Shown piece by piece: positions 33,773 to 41,831 of a stretch of 43,386 nt of DNA. The stretch is taken from assembly GCA_017516885.1 (NCBI GenBank), contig JAFXAR010000046.1, positions 1-43,386 on the forward strand. Reading direction: 5' to 3'. Both the position numbers and the translations under genes were made by a program. This DNA is from Bacteroidaceae bacterium (GTDB lineage Bacteria > Bacteroidota > Bacteroidia > Bacteroidales > Bacteroidaceae). The notes below the pieces were generated by a model. The model was not told the DNA's origin. It made no database searches and saw only the letters and a list, made by a program, of their open reading frames with translations. Position 1 is the first letter of the stretch, and every line of letters begins with the position of its first letter.

Positions 33773-34813
33773 ATGAAAAGATTTAGTTGCATGCTTGCAG
33801 CGCTTATGCTGTTTGGCGTTCTCTTTACAGCTTCGGCTCAGGAGAAAAAGTACGAGGCTTATGGTATTGGCTTTTACAACCTTGAGAATCTGTTCGATAC
33901 CATTCACGATTCGGGAAAGAATGACTATGAGTATCTGCCCAATGGTACAAACAAGTGGGGAACGCTCAAGTATACCAATAAACTTAAGAATATGGCGAGG
34001 GTGCTCAATGAAATGGGCACAGACGTAATTCCTGTTGGAATGGCTGCTGTGGGAGTCTCTGAGATTGAGAACAGCCGTGTGCTGCGCGACCTTGTAAACC
34101 ATGAGACACTTGCACCTAAAGGCTGGGACTTTATTCACATTGAAGGGCCCGACCGTCGCGGAGTAGACTGCGCCCTGCTCTATAATCCTAAGCTATTCAA
34201 GCCCATAGATTCAAAACTTGCTCCTTATACAACTGCTGACAATGATACCACATACAAAACTCGCGGTTTCCTTATTGTGAGCGGTGACATGGGTGGCGAG
34301 GTAGTGCACATTATTGTAAATCACTGGCCGTCGCGTTATGCTAAGTCTCCCGCTCGTGAGCGTGCCGGAACGCTTGTGCGTCAGCTTAAGGACTCTATCA
34401 TGAATGTGCACCCCGATACCAAAGTATTCATTATGGGCGACATGAATGACGACCCCGACAACAAGAGCATGAAAACCTGCCTTGGCGCAATGCGCAACAA
34501 GGAGGATGTGAAGTCGCCAACCGGCCTTTACAACCCCTGGTGGAATATTCTGCGCAAGAAGGGGCATGGCACTCTCAAATATAAAGGAAAATGGAATCTC
34601 TTTGACCAGGTAGTTGTCAGCGGCAACCTTTTGGGTTCTGACCGCTCTACACTAAAACTTTGGAAAATTGAGATTTTCTCGCGCAACTATCTCTTCCAGC
34701 AAGAAGGACGCTACAAGGGAAATACTCTCCGCACTCACGCCGGAGGCGTTTGGCTTAATGGCTATAGTGACCATTTGCCGGTTATTGTGTATGTAGTGAA
34801 GGAGGCTGAATAA
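33773..34813 (+). CDS. Secreted endonuclease/exonuclease/phosphatase-family protein
   Basis: Exported Mg-dependent phosphodiesterase or phosphatase fold, 346 residues, signal peptide MKRFSCMLAALMLFGVLFTASAQ. Active-site signatures of the family are all present: NLENLFD (36-42), the metal-binding Glu in VSEIEN (95-100), NHWPSR (183-188), GDMNDDP (222-228) and SDHLP near the C-terminus. These are shared by DNases, sphingomyelinases and inositol phosphatases, so the substrate is not fixed. In Bacteroidales such proteins often accompany TonB receptor/DUF5689 loci. Here it lies beyond ilvC, on the opposite strand. The start directly follows repeat copy C. Confidence 0.9.
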   Translation: MKRFSCMLAALMLFGVLFTASAQEKKYEAYGIGFYNLENLFDTIHDSGKNDYEYLPNGTNKWGTLKYTNKLKNMARVLNEMGTDVIPVGMAAVGVSEIENSRVLRDLVNHETLAPKGWDFIHIEGPDRRGVDCALLYNPKLFKPIDSKLAPYTTADNDTTYKTRGFLIVSGDMGGEVVHIIVNHWPSRYAKSPARERAGTLVRQLKDSIMNVHPDTKVFIMGDMNDDPDNKSMKTCLGAMRNKEDVKSPTGLYNPWWNILRKKGHGTLKYKGKWNLFDQVVVSGNLLGSDRSTLKLWKIEIFSRNYLFQQEGRYKGNTLRTHAGGVWLNGYSDHLPVIVYVVKEAE

Positions 34814-34951
34814 GTATGATGACATTTGATGATAAAGTTGATGCGATAAACAAGGTCCTGGCAAACTATTTTGCTACAAATAGTGCGAAAGTGAAAGCGC
34901 TGATATTGAAATTGTCAAGCGTCTTTTAGGTGTTTGATAATTATGTGCTTG

Positions 34952-34997
34952 ATATATAATCAGTCAGGTGCCAGCTGGCACCTGACTGATTATATAT
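34952..34997. terminator. 23-bp perfect palindrome terminator overlapping sod stop
   Basis: Arms 34952-34974 and 34975-34997 without loop, AT-rich outside and GC-rich in the centre. It separates convergent genes, and the superoxide dismutase stop codon (34990-34992) lies inside its right arm. Confidence 0.85.
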
Positions 34998-35604
34998 TTA
35001 ATCTGCTCTCTACCATTTCCCAGTCTACAATGTCCCAGAGTTTCTTTACATGTTCGGCGCGGCGGTTTTGGTAGTCGATGTAGTATGCATGTTCCCAAAC
35101 GTCAATGCCATAGAGGGGTGTCATTCTGTGGCGCAGCGGGGTTTCTCCATTGGCGCAGCTTACGATGTTCAGCTTGCCGCTCTCCTCTTGGGCGAGCCAC
35201 ACCCATCCGCTGCCGAAGAGCGAGGCGGCTGCATCTTCCATTCTTTTCTTGAGCGTGTCAAAGTTGCCAAAATCAAAATGGATGAACTCCTTAAGATTTC
35301 TACGGGGCTTGTTGTATTCGCTTGCGGGTGCAAACTGCTCAAAGTAGAGAATGTGGTTCAGCACTTGCCCTGCGTTGTTGAGCAGTGGCCCCGGTGGCGC
35401 TTGGGTGATGATTTCGCGCAGCGACATGCCTTCAAATTCAGTGTCTGCTACATATTTGTTGAAGTTGTCTACATAGGTTTGCAGGTGCTTGCCGTAATGC
35501 AGTTCTACTGTTGCCTGGCTTATGGTGGGCGCAAGTGCGCTTGTGGGGTAAATGAGCGCAGGCATGCTGAAGCCTGTGCCGGTGCTTTTTACTGGATTGC
35601 TCAT
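34990..35604 (-). CDS. sodB: Superoxide dismutase, Fe/Mn family
   Basis: Converts superoxide to oxygen and hydrogen peroxide in the cytoplasm. The 204 residues include all four metal ligands: His36 (HYGKHLQTY), His84 (LNHILYF), Asp168 and His172 (DVWEHAYY). FGSGWVWLA and YQNRRAEHVKKLWDIVDW are typical. Metal preference cannot be set with certainty; Bacteroidales enzymes are often iron or cambialistic. The first 13 residues extend beyond the usual N-terminus, so the ATG at 35565 (MPALIYPTSALAP) is an alternative start. It is monocistronic and divergent from the helicase gene. Confidence 0.95.
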   Translation of the reverse strand: MSNPVKSTGTGFSMPALIYPTSALAPTISQATVELHYGKHLQTYVDNFNKYVADTEFEGMSLREIITQAPPGPLLNNAGQVLNHILYFEQFAPASEYNKPRRNLKEFIHFDFGNFDTLKKRMEDAAASLFGSGWVWLAQEESGKLNIVSCANGETPLRHRMTPLYGIDVWEHAYYIDYQNRRAEHVKKLWDIVDWEMVESRLNI

Positions 35605-35683
35605 ATTGTGGAATGTTGATTGGTTAAACTATTTTCTAAACAAGGTTTGCTCCTTTAAGTTCGGAAATGTGGCGGATTTAATG

Positions 35684-35691
35684 TATCTTCG
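35684..35691 (+). promoter_or_regulatory. Helicase gene promoter -7 element
   Basis: TATCTTCG, one mismatch to TAnnTTTG, about 30 bases before the ATG. A TTCG near 35660 stands at roughly -33 distance. Confidence 0.5.
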
Positions 35692-35721
35692 CGGAAATTT
35701 GGGAGTCTTCCTTTTTAACTA

Positions 35722-38148
35722 ATGATGATAAATTACGAAGAAGAGTTGAACGGAGCGCAGCTGGATGCTGTGCGTTATCTTGACGGTCCTTCGCTGGTAA
35801 TTGCCGGTGCCGGGTCGGGAAAGACGCGTGTGCTTACATACAAAATTGCTTATTTGCTTGAGAATGGGTTTGAGCCTTGGTCAATACTTGCGCTCACATT
35901 TACCAACAAGGCTGCGGGCGAAATGAAGGAGCGTATTGCAGCGCGTGTGGGCGAGAGGGCTGCATCTATGCTCTGGATGGGCACTTTTCACTCGGTGTTC
36001 TCAAAGATACTGCGCCGTGAGGCGCACCGCATAGGCTATGACCCGCAATTTACAATTTATGACCAGACTGATTCAAGAAGCCTTGTAAAGAGCATCATAA
36101 AGGAGATGCAGCTTGATGACAAGGTGTATAAGCCTAATGCTGTGGCAGAGCGCATCTCTGCGGCAAAGAGTGCGCTTCTCTCGCCGTCGGATTATGAGAA
36201 TGACCAGGGACTGCGCCGCGATGACTTGCATGCGAAGATTCCCTCAACATACGAAATTTATAAAAGGTATGCCGAGCGTTGCCGCCTGGCAAATGCCATG
36301 GATTTTGACGACTTGCTTGTAAATACCTACAGGCTGTTCAGGGATTTCCCCGATGTGCTTGAACAGTATGTGCAGCGTTTCCGCTATGTGCTTGTGGATG
36401 AGTTCCAGGATACCAACTATGTGCAGGGCTGCATTGTGTGGCAGCTTACTGAGGCCCGCAGGGCTATATGTGTGGTGGGCGATGATGCGCAGAGCATCTA
36501 TTCATTCCGTGGCGCGAACATAGGGAATATACTTGGCTTTGCCGAGCGTTATGGCGGTGCGAAGATTTTCAAGCTTGAGCAGAATTACCGTTCTACAAAG
36601 ATGATTGTGAATGCGGCAAACAGCCTTATTGCAAGGAATCAGGAACAGATAAGGAAAACTGTTTTTTCCGACCGCGGAACAGGCGAGCCGCTTGCGCTGT
36701 ATTCGGCCTATTCCGATTTTGAGGAGGGTGAGATTGTTGCCAACAAGATTGCGGAACTGCGCCGCCGCGAGGGTTTGGAGTATAGTGATTTTGCTATTCT
36801 GTACCGCACTAACGCACAGTCGCGTGTATTTGAGGAGGCTTTCCGCAAGCGTGCCTTCCCTTACCGCATATATGGCGGACTGTCGTTCTATCAGCGCAAG
36901 GAAATAAAGGATGTTATTGCTTACTTCAGGCTTATATGCAACAGCAACGATGAGGAGGCCTTCAAGAGAATTATAAATTTCCCGGCGCGTGGCATTGGCG
37001 ACAAGACACTGCAAAAGGTGAAGGATACTGCGCTGCAGCGCGAAATGAGCTTTTGGCGTGTCATTGCCGACCCTGTTATGCCGCCTATGGATATATCAAA
37101 GGGCACTCTGGGCAAATTGCATAATTTCGTTGCAATGATTGAGCGCTTTGCAGTATACGCCCATGAGAAAAATGCGCTTGAGACGGCACGCCTGGTGCTG
37201 CAAGAGAGCGGTATGATGCTTGAATTCAATAACGACAGCAGCGTAGAGGGCAAGTCGCGCAAGGAGAATGTGGAGGAGTTGCTTAGCGGTATTGCCGATT
37301 TTGTTGACCTGCGTCGTGAGGAGGGCAACAGCAATGACAAGCTTTCCGATTTTCTTTCTGAAGTTTCGCTTGCAACAGATCTTGACAGCAGTGATGAGGC
37401 CGATGACGGTAACCGCATTACCCTTATGACAATACATTCGGCAAAAGGCCTTGAATTTCCCACCGTGTTTATTGTGGGGCTTGAGGAGGACCTTTTCCCT
37501 AACCAGTGCGCTCAGAGCTCCTTGCGCGAAATGGAGGAGGAGCGCCGTCTTTTCTATGTGGCTATTACCCGCGCCAAGGACCATTGTGTGCTTTCGTTCG
37601 CTAAGAGCCGATATAAGTACGGACAGTTCAATTTCTGCGAGCCGAGCCGTTTCATTAAGGAAATTGACACTCGCTTTATTGCCTTGCAGGGTGGGGTGCA
37701 GCAGCGTTCTCAGCAGAGCGGCCAGACGTGGCGCAGCGGAGGCCTGTTTGGCAGGACAAATTCGGGCGCAGGGAATCTGCGCGAGGATTATTCCGGCACG
37801 CAGCGTTCATGGAGCGATGGTGCAAGGAACAGCTTGCAGTCAGGCACAGGGCATGCAGAACCAAAGAGTGATGTGCAGAATGGCAAGCGGGTGATAAGCG
37901 CTTCGGCTTTTATGCAGAGGCCTGCCAATTTGCGTCGCGTGTCCGATGTGGAACGGGACTTTTATGCCCCAAAGAGCAATTCGGCAGCGCTTGCTGCGGG
38001 AATGGTAGTTCAGCACGACAGGTTCGGAGTGGGAGAGGTGCTCTCAACCGAAGGCGCCGGCGAGAATGCAAAGGCTGTAATCAGATTCCAGAATGCCGGC
38101 GTAAAGACCTTGCTGCTTAAATTTGCAAAGATAAAGATTATAGGATAA
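35722..38148 (+). CDS. pcrA: ATP-dependent DNA helicase PcrA/UvrD
   Basis: Superfamily 1A 3'-5' helicase for nucleotide excision repair, mismatch repair and clearing of replication blocks. The 808 residues contain the Q motif (LNGAQLDAV), Walker A GAGSGKT (29-35), motif Ia (ALTFTNKAAGEM), motif II DEFQDTN, motif III GDDAQSIYSFRGA, motif IV QNYRS, motif V TIHSAKGLEF and motif VI FYVAITRAK. A low-complexity linker leads to a Tudor-like C-terminal domain (about 755-808, GMVVQHDRFGVGEVLS) of the kind that lets PcrA/UvrD bind RNA polymerase. ATG at 35725 is an equally possible start. nspC follows after 29 bases. Confidence 0.96.
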   Translation: MMINYEEELNGAQLDAVRYLDGPSLVIAGAGSGKTRVLTYKIAYLLENGFEPWSILALTFTNKAAGEMKERIAARVGERAASMLWMGTFHSVFSKILRREAHRIGYDPQFTIYDQTDSRSLVKSIIKEMQLDDKVYKPNAVAERISAAKSALLSPSDYENDQGLRRDDLHAKIPSTYEIYKRYAERCRLANAMDFDDLLVNTYRLFRDFPDVLEQYVQRFRYVLVDEFQDTNYVQGCIVWQLTEARRAICVVGDDAQSIYSFRGANIGNILGFAERYGGAKIFKLEQNYRSTKMIVNAANSLIARNQEQIRKTVFSDRGTGEPLALYSAYSDFEEGEIVANKIAELRRREGLEYSDFAILYRTNAQSRVFEEAFRKRAFPYRIYGGLSFYQRKEIKDVIAYFRLICNSNDEEAFKRIINFPARGIGDKTLQKVKDTALQREMSFWRVIADPVMPPMDISKGTLGKLHNFVAMIERFAVYAHEKNALETARLVLQESGMMLEFNNDSSVEGKSRKENVEELLSGIADFVDLRREEGNSNDKLSDFLSEVSLATDLDSSDEADDGNRITLMTIHSAKGLEFPTVFIVGLEEDLFPNQCAQSSLREMEEERRLFYVAITRAKDHCVLSFAKSRYKYGQFNFCEPSRFIKEIDTRFIALQGGVQQRSQQSGQTWRSGGLFGRTNSGAGNLREDYSGTQRSWSDGARNSLQSGTGHAEPKSDVQNGKRVISASAFMQRPANLRRVSDVERDFYAPKSNSAALAAGMVVQHDRFGVGEVLSTEGAGENAKAVIRFQNAGVKTLLLKFAKIKIIG

Positions 38149-38177
38149 AAGAATATGCATAACGACAACACTGTAAA

Positions 38178-39347
38178 ATGGATAATAATATGATAAATAA
38201 AGTGCCTTCGCCCTGCTATGTTATGGAGGAGGCGTTGCTTCGCAGAAATCTTGCGCTCATCAAGCGTGTGGCAGACGAGGCAGGGGTTGAGATTATTCTC
38301 GCCTTCAAGGCATTTGCCTTGTGGAAAAGTTTCCCAATCTTCCGTGAGTACATAAATTCTGTTACGGCAAGCTCTATTCATGAAGCGCGTCTTGCCTATG
38401 AGGAGTTCGGCAGCAGGGCGCATGCCTTTTCACCGGCATATACGGCTGGGGAGTTTGGCGAAATGATGCGTTGCAGCAGTCATATTTCGTTCAACTCGCT
38501 TACCCAGTATGAGCGTTTCTATCCAATGACAAAGGATGCGGGACATGTAATTTCATGCGGAATACGTATAAACCCTGAATATTCCGAGATTGAGACCGAA
38601 CTTTATAATCCGTGCGCTCCGGGCAGCCGCTTTGGCGTAACTGCCGACCTCTTGCCCGATACTTTGCCTGCCGGAATTGAGGGATTCCATTGTCACTGCC
38701 ATTGCGAATCGAGTTCGTATGCACTTGAGAATACTCTTGTGCATATTGAGGCGAAGTTTGGCAAATGGCTGCCGGAGATTAAGTGGCTGAATCTTGGCGG
38801 CGGGCATCTGATGACGCGCAAGGATTATGATGTTGAGCATCTGATTGGGTTGCTCAAGGGATTGCGCGCGCGTTATCCTAATTTGCAGATTATCCTTGAA
38901 CCGGGTTCGGCCTTTGCATGGCAGACAGGGTCGCTGGTGTCGGAGGTTGTAGATATTGTGGAGAGCCGTGGAATACGCACTGCTATATTGAATGTAAGTT
39001 TTACCTGCCACATGCCCGACTGCCTTGAGATGCCTTATCAGCCCGTGGTTACAGGCGCAGAATCGCTTGATGCAGATGCAGTGAAGGGCGCTCCATTTGA
39101 GGAGAATATTTACCGTCTGGGCGGGAACAGCTGTCTCAGCGGAGATTACATGGGCAGCTGGCGCTTTCCGCAGCCGCTGAAGGTGGGCGACAGGGTAGTG
39201 TTTGAGGACATGATACACTACACAACGGTAAAAACAAATATGTTCAATGGCATTTCTCACCCAAGCATTGCGCTGCTGCACGAGAATGGGGAACTTGAAA
39301 TGTACAAGGTGTTTGGGTACGAGGATTACAGAGACCGCATGTGTTGA
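38178..39347 (+). CDS. nspC: Carboxynorspermidine decarboxylase
   Basis: Pyridoxal-phosphate enzyme of the alanine-racemase-fold decarboxylases that turns carboxy(nor)spermidine into (nor)spermidine, 389 residues. The cofactor lysine is Lys44 in ILAFKAFALWK. Further marks are the glycine-rich phosphate loop LNLGGGHLM, EPGSAFAW, the second active-site element with TCHMPDCLEMPYQP, and GNSCLSGDYMGSW, with Cys and Asp from the partner subunit. It completes the carboxyspermidine route with the dehydrogenase at 11.6-12.8 kb. It lies 29 bases after the helicase gene and is probably co-transcribed with it. Confidence 0.93.
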   Translation: MDNNMINKVPSPCYVMEEALLRRNLALIKRVADEAGVEIILAFKAFALWKSFPIFREYINSVTASSIHEARLAYEEFGSRAHAFSPAYTAGEFGEMMRCSSHISFNSLTQYERFYPMTKDAGHVISCGIRINPEYSEIETELYNPCAPGSRFGVTADLLPDTLPAGIEGFHCHCHCESSSYALENTLVHIEAKFGKWLPEIKWLNLGGGHLMTRKDYDVEHLIGLLKGLRARYPNLQIILEPGSAFAWQTGSLVSEVVDIVESRGIRTAILNVSFTCHMPDCLEMPYQPVVTGAESLDADAVKGAPFEENIYRLGGNSCLSGDYMGSWRFPQPLKVGDRVVFEDMIHYTTVKTNMFNGISHPSIALLHENGELEMYKVFGYEDYRDRMC

Positions 39348-39424
39348 TTCTCTTTTACTCCTCGCTGCCCGGTCAAGGGCGCAAGCACTTTTTGCTCTCG
39401 TTGGCAGCGTCTGTTCCGGTTTTT

Positions 39425-39515
39425 CAGGCTGCGCAAGCCTTGAACTGCATCTTTTTATTCTTCTCTACAAAAAAAGGGGCTGCTAAAAATTATCTTTTAG
39501 CCAGTCTCTTTTTGT
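39425..39515 (+). terminator. Candidate terminators after nspC
   Basis: Two hairpins: AGGCT-GCGCA-AGCCT (39427-39441, no long U-tract), and a stem GGC..CTAAAA / TTTTAGCC (39478-39502) followed by TCTCTTTTTG. The second is the better terminator. Confidence 0.5.
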
Positions 39516-39602
39516 AACTTCTATTTTGCTGCACATAGGCAGAATTGTGACTGTACAGTGTTATTTTTTTGTGAAATAAGAAAAGTTTCTAAAAACATTG
39601 AT

Positions 39603-39610
39603 TATCTTTG
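39603..39610 (+). promoter_or_regulatory. btuB promoter -7 element
   Basis: A perfect TATCTTTG directly in front of the riboswitch, so transcription would start near 39617. The -33 region is weak. Confidence 0.7.
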
Positions 39611-39617
39611 CGCTCGG

Positions 39618-39784
39618 ATAATGGTGTAGCCGTTGCACTCCATGCAGCGGTTAGTAAAAGGGAATCCGGTCAAAATCCGGAACTATACCCGTAGCTGTGG
39701 GCTCCATTTTAACTCCAGGCATTCGTTTGCCACTGTCTTTGGATGGGAAGGCGCTTGGAGGGAGCAAGTCAGAAAACCTGCCTT
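39618..39784 (+). promoter_or_regulatory. Cobalamin riboswitch
   Basis: The conserved adenosylcobalamin aptamer core is present in order: GTTAGTAAAAGGGAATCCGG (near 39650), TCAAAATCCGGAACTATACC with CCGTAGCTGTG, the internal GCCACTG (near 39729), GATGGGAAGGCGC, and the 3' box GTCAGAAAACCTGCC (39768-39782). A small hairpin AACCC (39803-39807) / GGGTT (39815-39819) follows just before the two candidate btuB ATGs (39822 and 39834) and a T-run, and is probably the expression platform. It is expected to lower btuB-btuG expression when vitamin B12 is plentiful. Confidence 0.93.
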
Positions 39785-39833
39785 GTCCATTAGTTTTATA
39801 ACAACCCCGGGTAAGGGTTTTATGGATTTTTTT

Positions 39834-41804
39834 ATGTTAAGCAGGATTTTACTTTCCTTATTGTGCGCGGTGTGTCTGCCGCTGTTTGATGCCAGTGTTG
39901 CTTCTGCCCAGAAAGGCGATACTTTGAGCTATGAACTTGATGATGTTGTTGTGAAAAGCGGCATTGTGAAGCCCGAGAATTCAAGCGCTCCGCTTTATGA
40001 GTTCAATAGTGCTGATATAAGGAGGTGGTCATTGAGAAACCTTTCTGATGCAGCAAAGAAAATTGCCGGGGTTCATGTTCATGATTATGGCGGGGCTGGA
40101 GGATTGAAAACTGTTTCGGTACGCGGTTTGGGTGCTAAGCACACTGCTGTCAGCTATGATGGGGCGGTGGTGTCCGATGCACAGAGCGGCATGGTGGATA
40201 TTGGCCGTTTTTCTCTTGATAATATTTCATCGGTATCATTGGCTATAGGGCAGAGTGATGATATATCGTTGCGCCCTGCGCGTGACTACTCATTGTCAAC
40301 GCTGCTCTCTTTGAAAAGCATTCCTATTGAAGTGGGGGGGCATTCCTCACTGAAATTGCAGGGCGGTTCGTTTGGCCTTGCCTCGGTGTCGGCATATAGC
40401 GGTTATGGAACTAAGGACAAGAGGCTTGCTCTCTCTCTTAGTGGCAGCTATCTTCGCAGTGATGGCATGTATCCGTTTACTCTTGTGAATGGCGGGCTGC
40501 AGTCAAAAGAGAAACGTCGCGATGGCGATATTGAATCGTTGACGCTTGAGGGAAATGTGAAGGCTGCTCTTTGGGGCGGCGTGCTGGCGGCAAAGGTTCA
40601 TTTCTATGATTCGCAGCGTGGCCTGCCGGGTGCTGTGAACTTATATAATAAGGAGAATAGGGAACGTCTTTGGAACAGGAATCTTTTTGCCCAGGCATCT
40701 TACAACTTTGCTTTAGGCAGCGCTGTTGAGGCTAAGGCTGTTTTTAAATATGATTTTAATAGCGTAAGGCATAAGGAGATTAACAAGAACTACTATTCGG
40801 GAGAACAGATTGACAGGAATCGGCAGAATGAGTATTATCTTTCTCTTGCTGTGGCAAATTCCCGTAGCGGGAAATTTAATTTTTCGGCCGCAGCCGATGT
40901 GTCGTATGCAACGCTTGAAAATAATTTTGAGAACAGCAAAGCGCCCCGCCGTCTCTCGTCGTACACTGTGTTTGCTGCCAATTATGAATTGAAGGATTTT
41001 TTGTTCACGGCGTCACTGCTTGCTGCATACATAAAGGATGATGTAAGGCATGGTGCAGCTCCTGAACCTTATAAAAGATTCTCGCCGGCACTTTCGCTTG
41101 CTTATCGGCCTGCTCCTTTCCTTTTGCTGAGGGCTTCGTGCAAAGATGCATATCGTGTGCCTGCATTTGCCGACCTCTACTATCTGCGTTTGGGGAATGT
41201 AGCGCTGCGCCCCGAAAGGGCAACGCAGTTTAATGTTGGCCTTACGTTCAGCAATGAGGTGATAATTTTCACTCTTGATACCTATTATAATAATGTCCGC
41301 GATAAGATTGTTGCATTGCCAACGATGTATATATGGCGTATGATGAATTTTGGCGAGGCCGATGTTTACGGTGCCGATGCCAATTTTGTGGCGAACATTA
41401 GTTTGACAAATAATACTCGGCTTGTTGCAAACGCCTGCTATTCCTGGCAGCGCGCGCTTGATGTAACCGATAAGGCTGCAAAGAATTATCGCCATCAGCT
41501 GCCTTATACTCCGCAGCACTCCGGCAACCTCTCTTTGGCTTTTGAGAATCCGATTGTCAATGTCTCGTATATGCTTACGGCAGTGGGCGAGCGCTATATG
41601 TTGCCGCAGAATACAGCCCGCAATAAAATGAAGGGATATTTTGAACACTCTTTTTCGGCTTACAGGGAGTTTGCGCTTGGCGGCGATGTGACGCTGCTGC
41701 TTCTGGGAGAGGTGCGTAATGCCTTCAATGAGCAGTACGAAATTATACGCTATTACCCTATGCCGGGGATTTCGTGGAATCTGTCAGCCCGTGTGAATTT
41801 CTAA
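39834..41804 (+). CDS. btuB: Vitamin B12 TonB-dependent outer-membrane receptor
   Basis: Imports cobalamin across the outer membrane with TonB energy. The frame is open through the riboswitch, but the protein must start at 39834 (MLSRILLSLLCAVCLPLFDA..., signal peptide) or at 39822 (MDFF in front); 39834 leaves the leader hairpin free. The 656-residue product has a TonB-box region (LDDVVVKSG), a plug with VHDYGGAGGLKTVSVRGLG and a 22-strand-type barrel ending SARVNF with terminal Phe. Riboswitch control and the adjacent BtuG-like lipoprotein make cobalamin the substrate with good confidence. Confidence 0.93.
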   Translation: MLSRILLSLLCAVCLPLFDASVASAQKGDTLSYELDDVVVKSGIVKPENSSAPLYEFNSADIRRWSLRNLSDAAKKIAGVHVHDYGGAGGLKTVSVRGLGAKHTAVSYDGAVVSDAQSGMVDIGRFSLDNISSVSLAIGQSDDISLRPARDYSLSTLLSLKSIPIEVGGHSSLKLQGGSFGLASVSAYSGYGTKDKRLALSLSGSYLRSDGMYPFTLVNGGLQSKEKRRDGDIESLTLEGNVKAALWGGVLAAKVHFYDSQRGLPGAVNLYNKENRERLWNRNLFAQASYNFALGSAVEAKAVFKYDFNSVRHKEINKNYYSGEQIDRNRQNEYYLSLAVANSRSGKFNFSAAADVSYATLENNFENSKAPRRLSSYTVFAANYELKDFLFTASLLAAYIKDDVRHGAAPEPYKRFSPALSLAYRPAPFLLLRASCKDAYRVPAFADLYYLRLGNVALRPERATQFNVGLTFSNEVIIFTLDTYYNNVRDKIVALPTMYIWRMMNFGEADVYGADANFVANISLTNNTRLVANACYSWQRALDVTDKAAKNYRHQLPYTPQHSGNLSLAFENPIVNVSYMLTAVGERYMLPQNTARNKMKGYFEHSFSAYREFALGGDVTLLLLGEVRNAFNEQYEIIRYYPMPGISWNLSARVNF

Positions 41805-41831
41805 TAAACTTAATTTAATTGACTAACTATT

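Noticed and set aside
39633-39833. N-terminal extension of BtuB through the riboswitch
   Set aside because: The bases are the conserved cobalamin aptamer, and a proper signal peptide begins only at 39822/39834.
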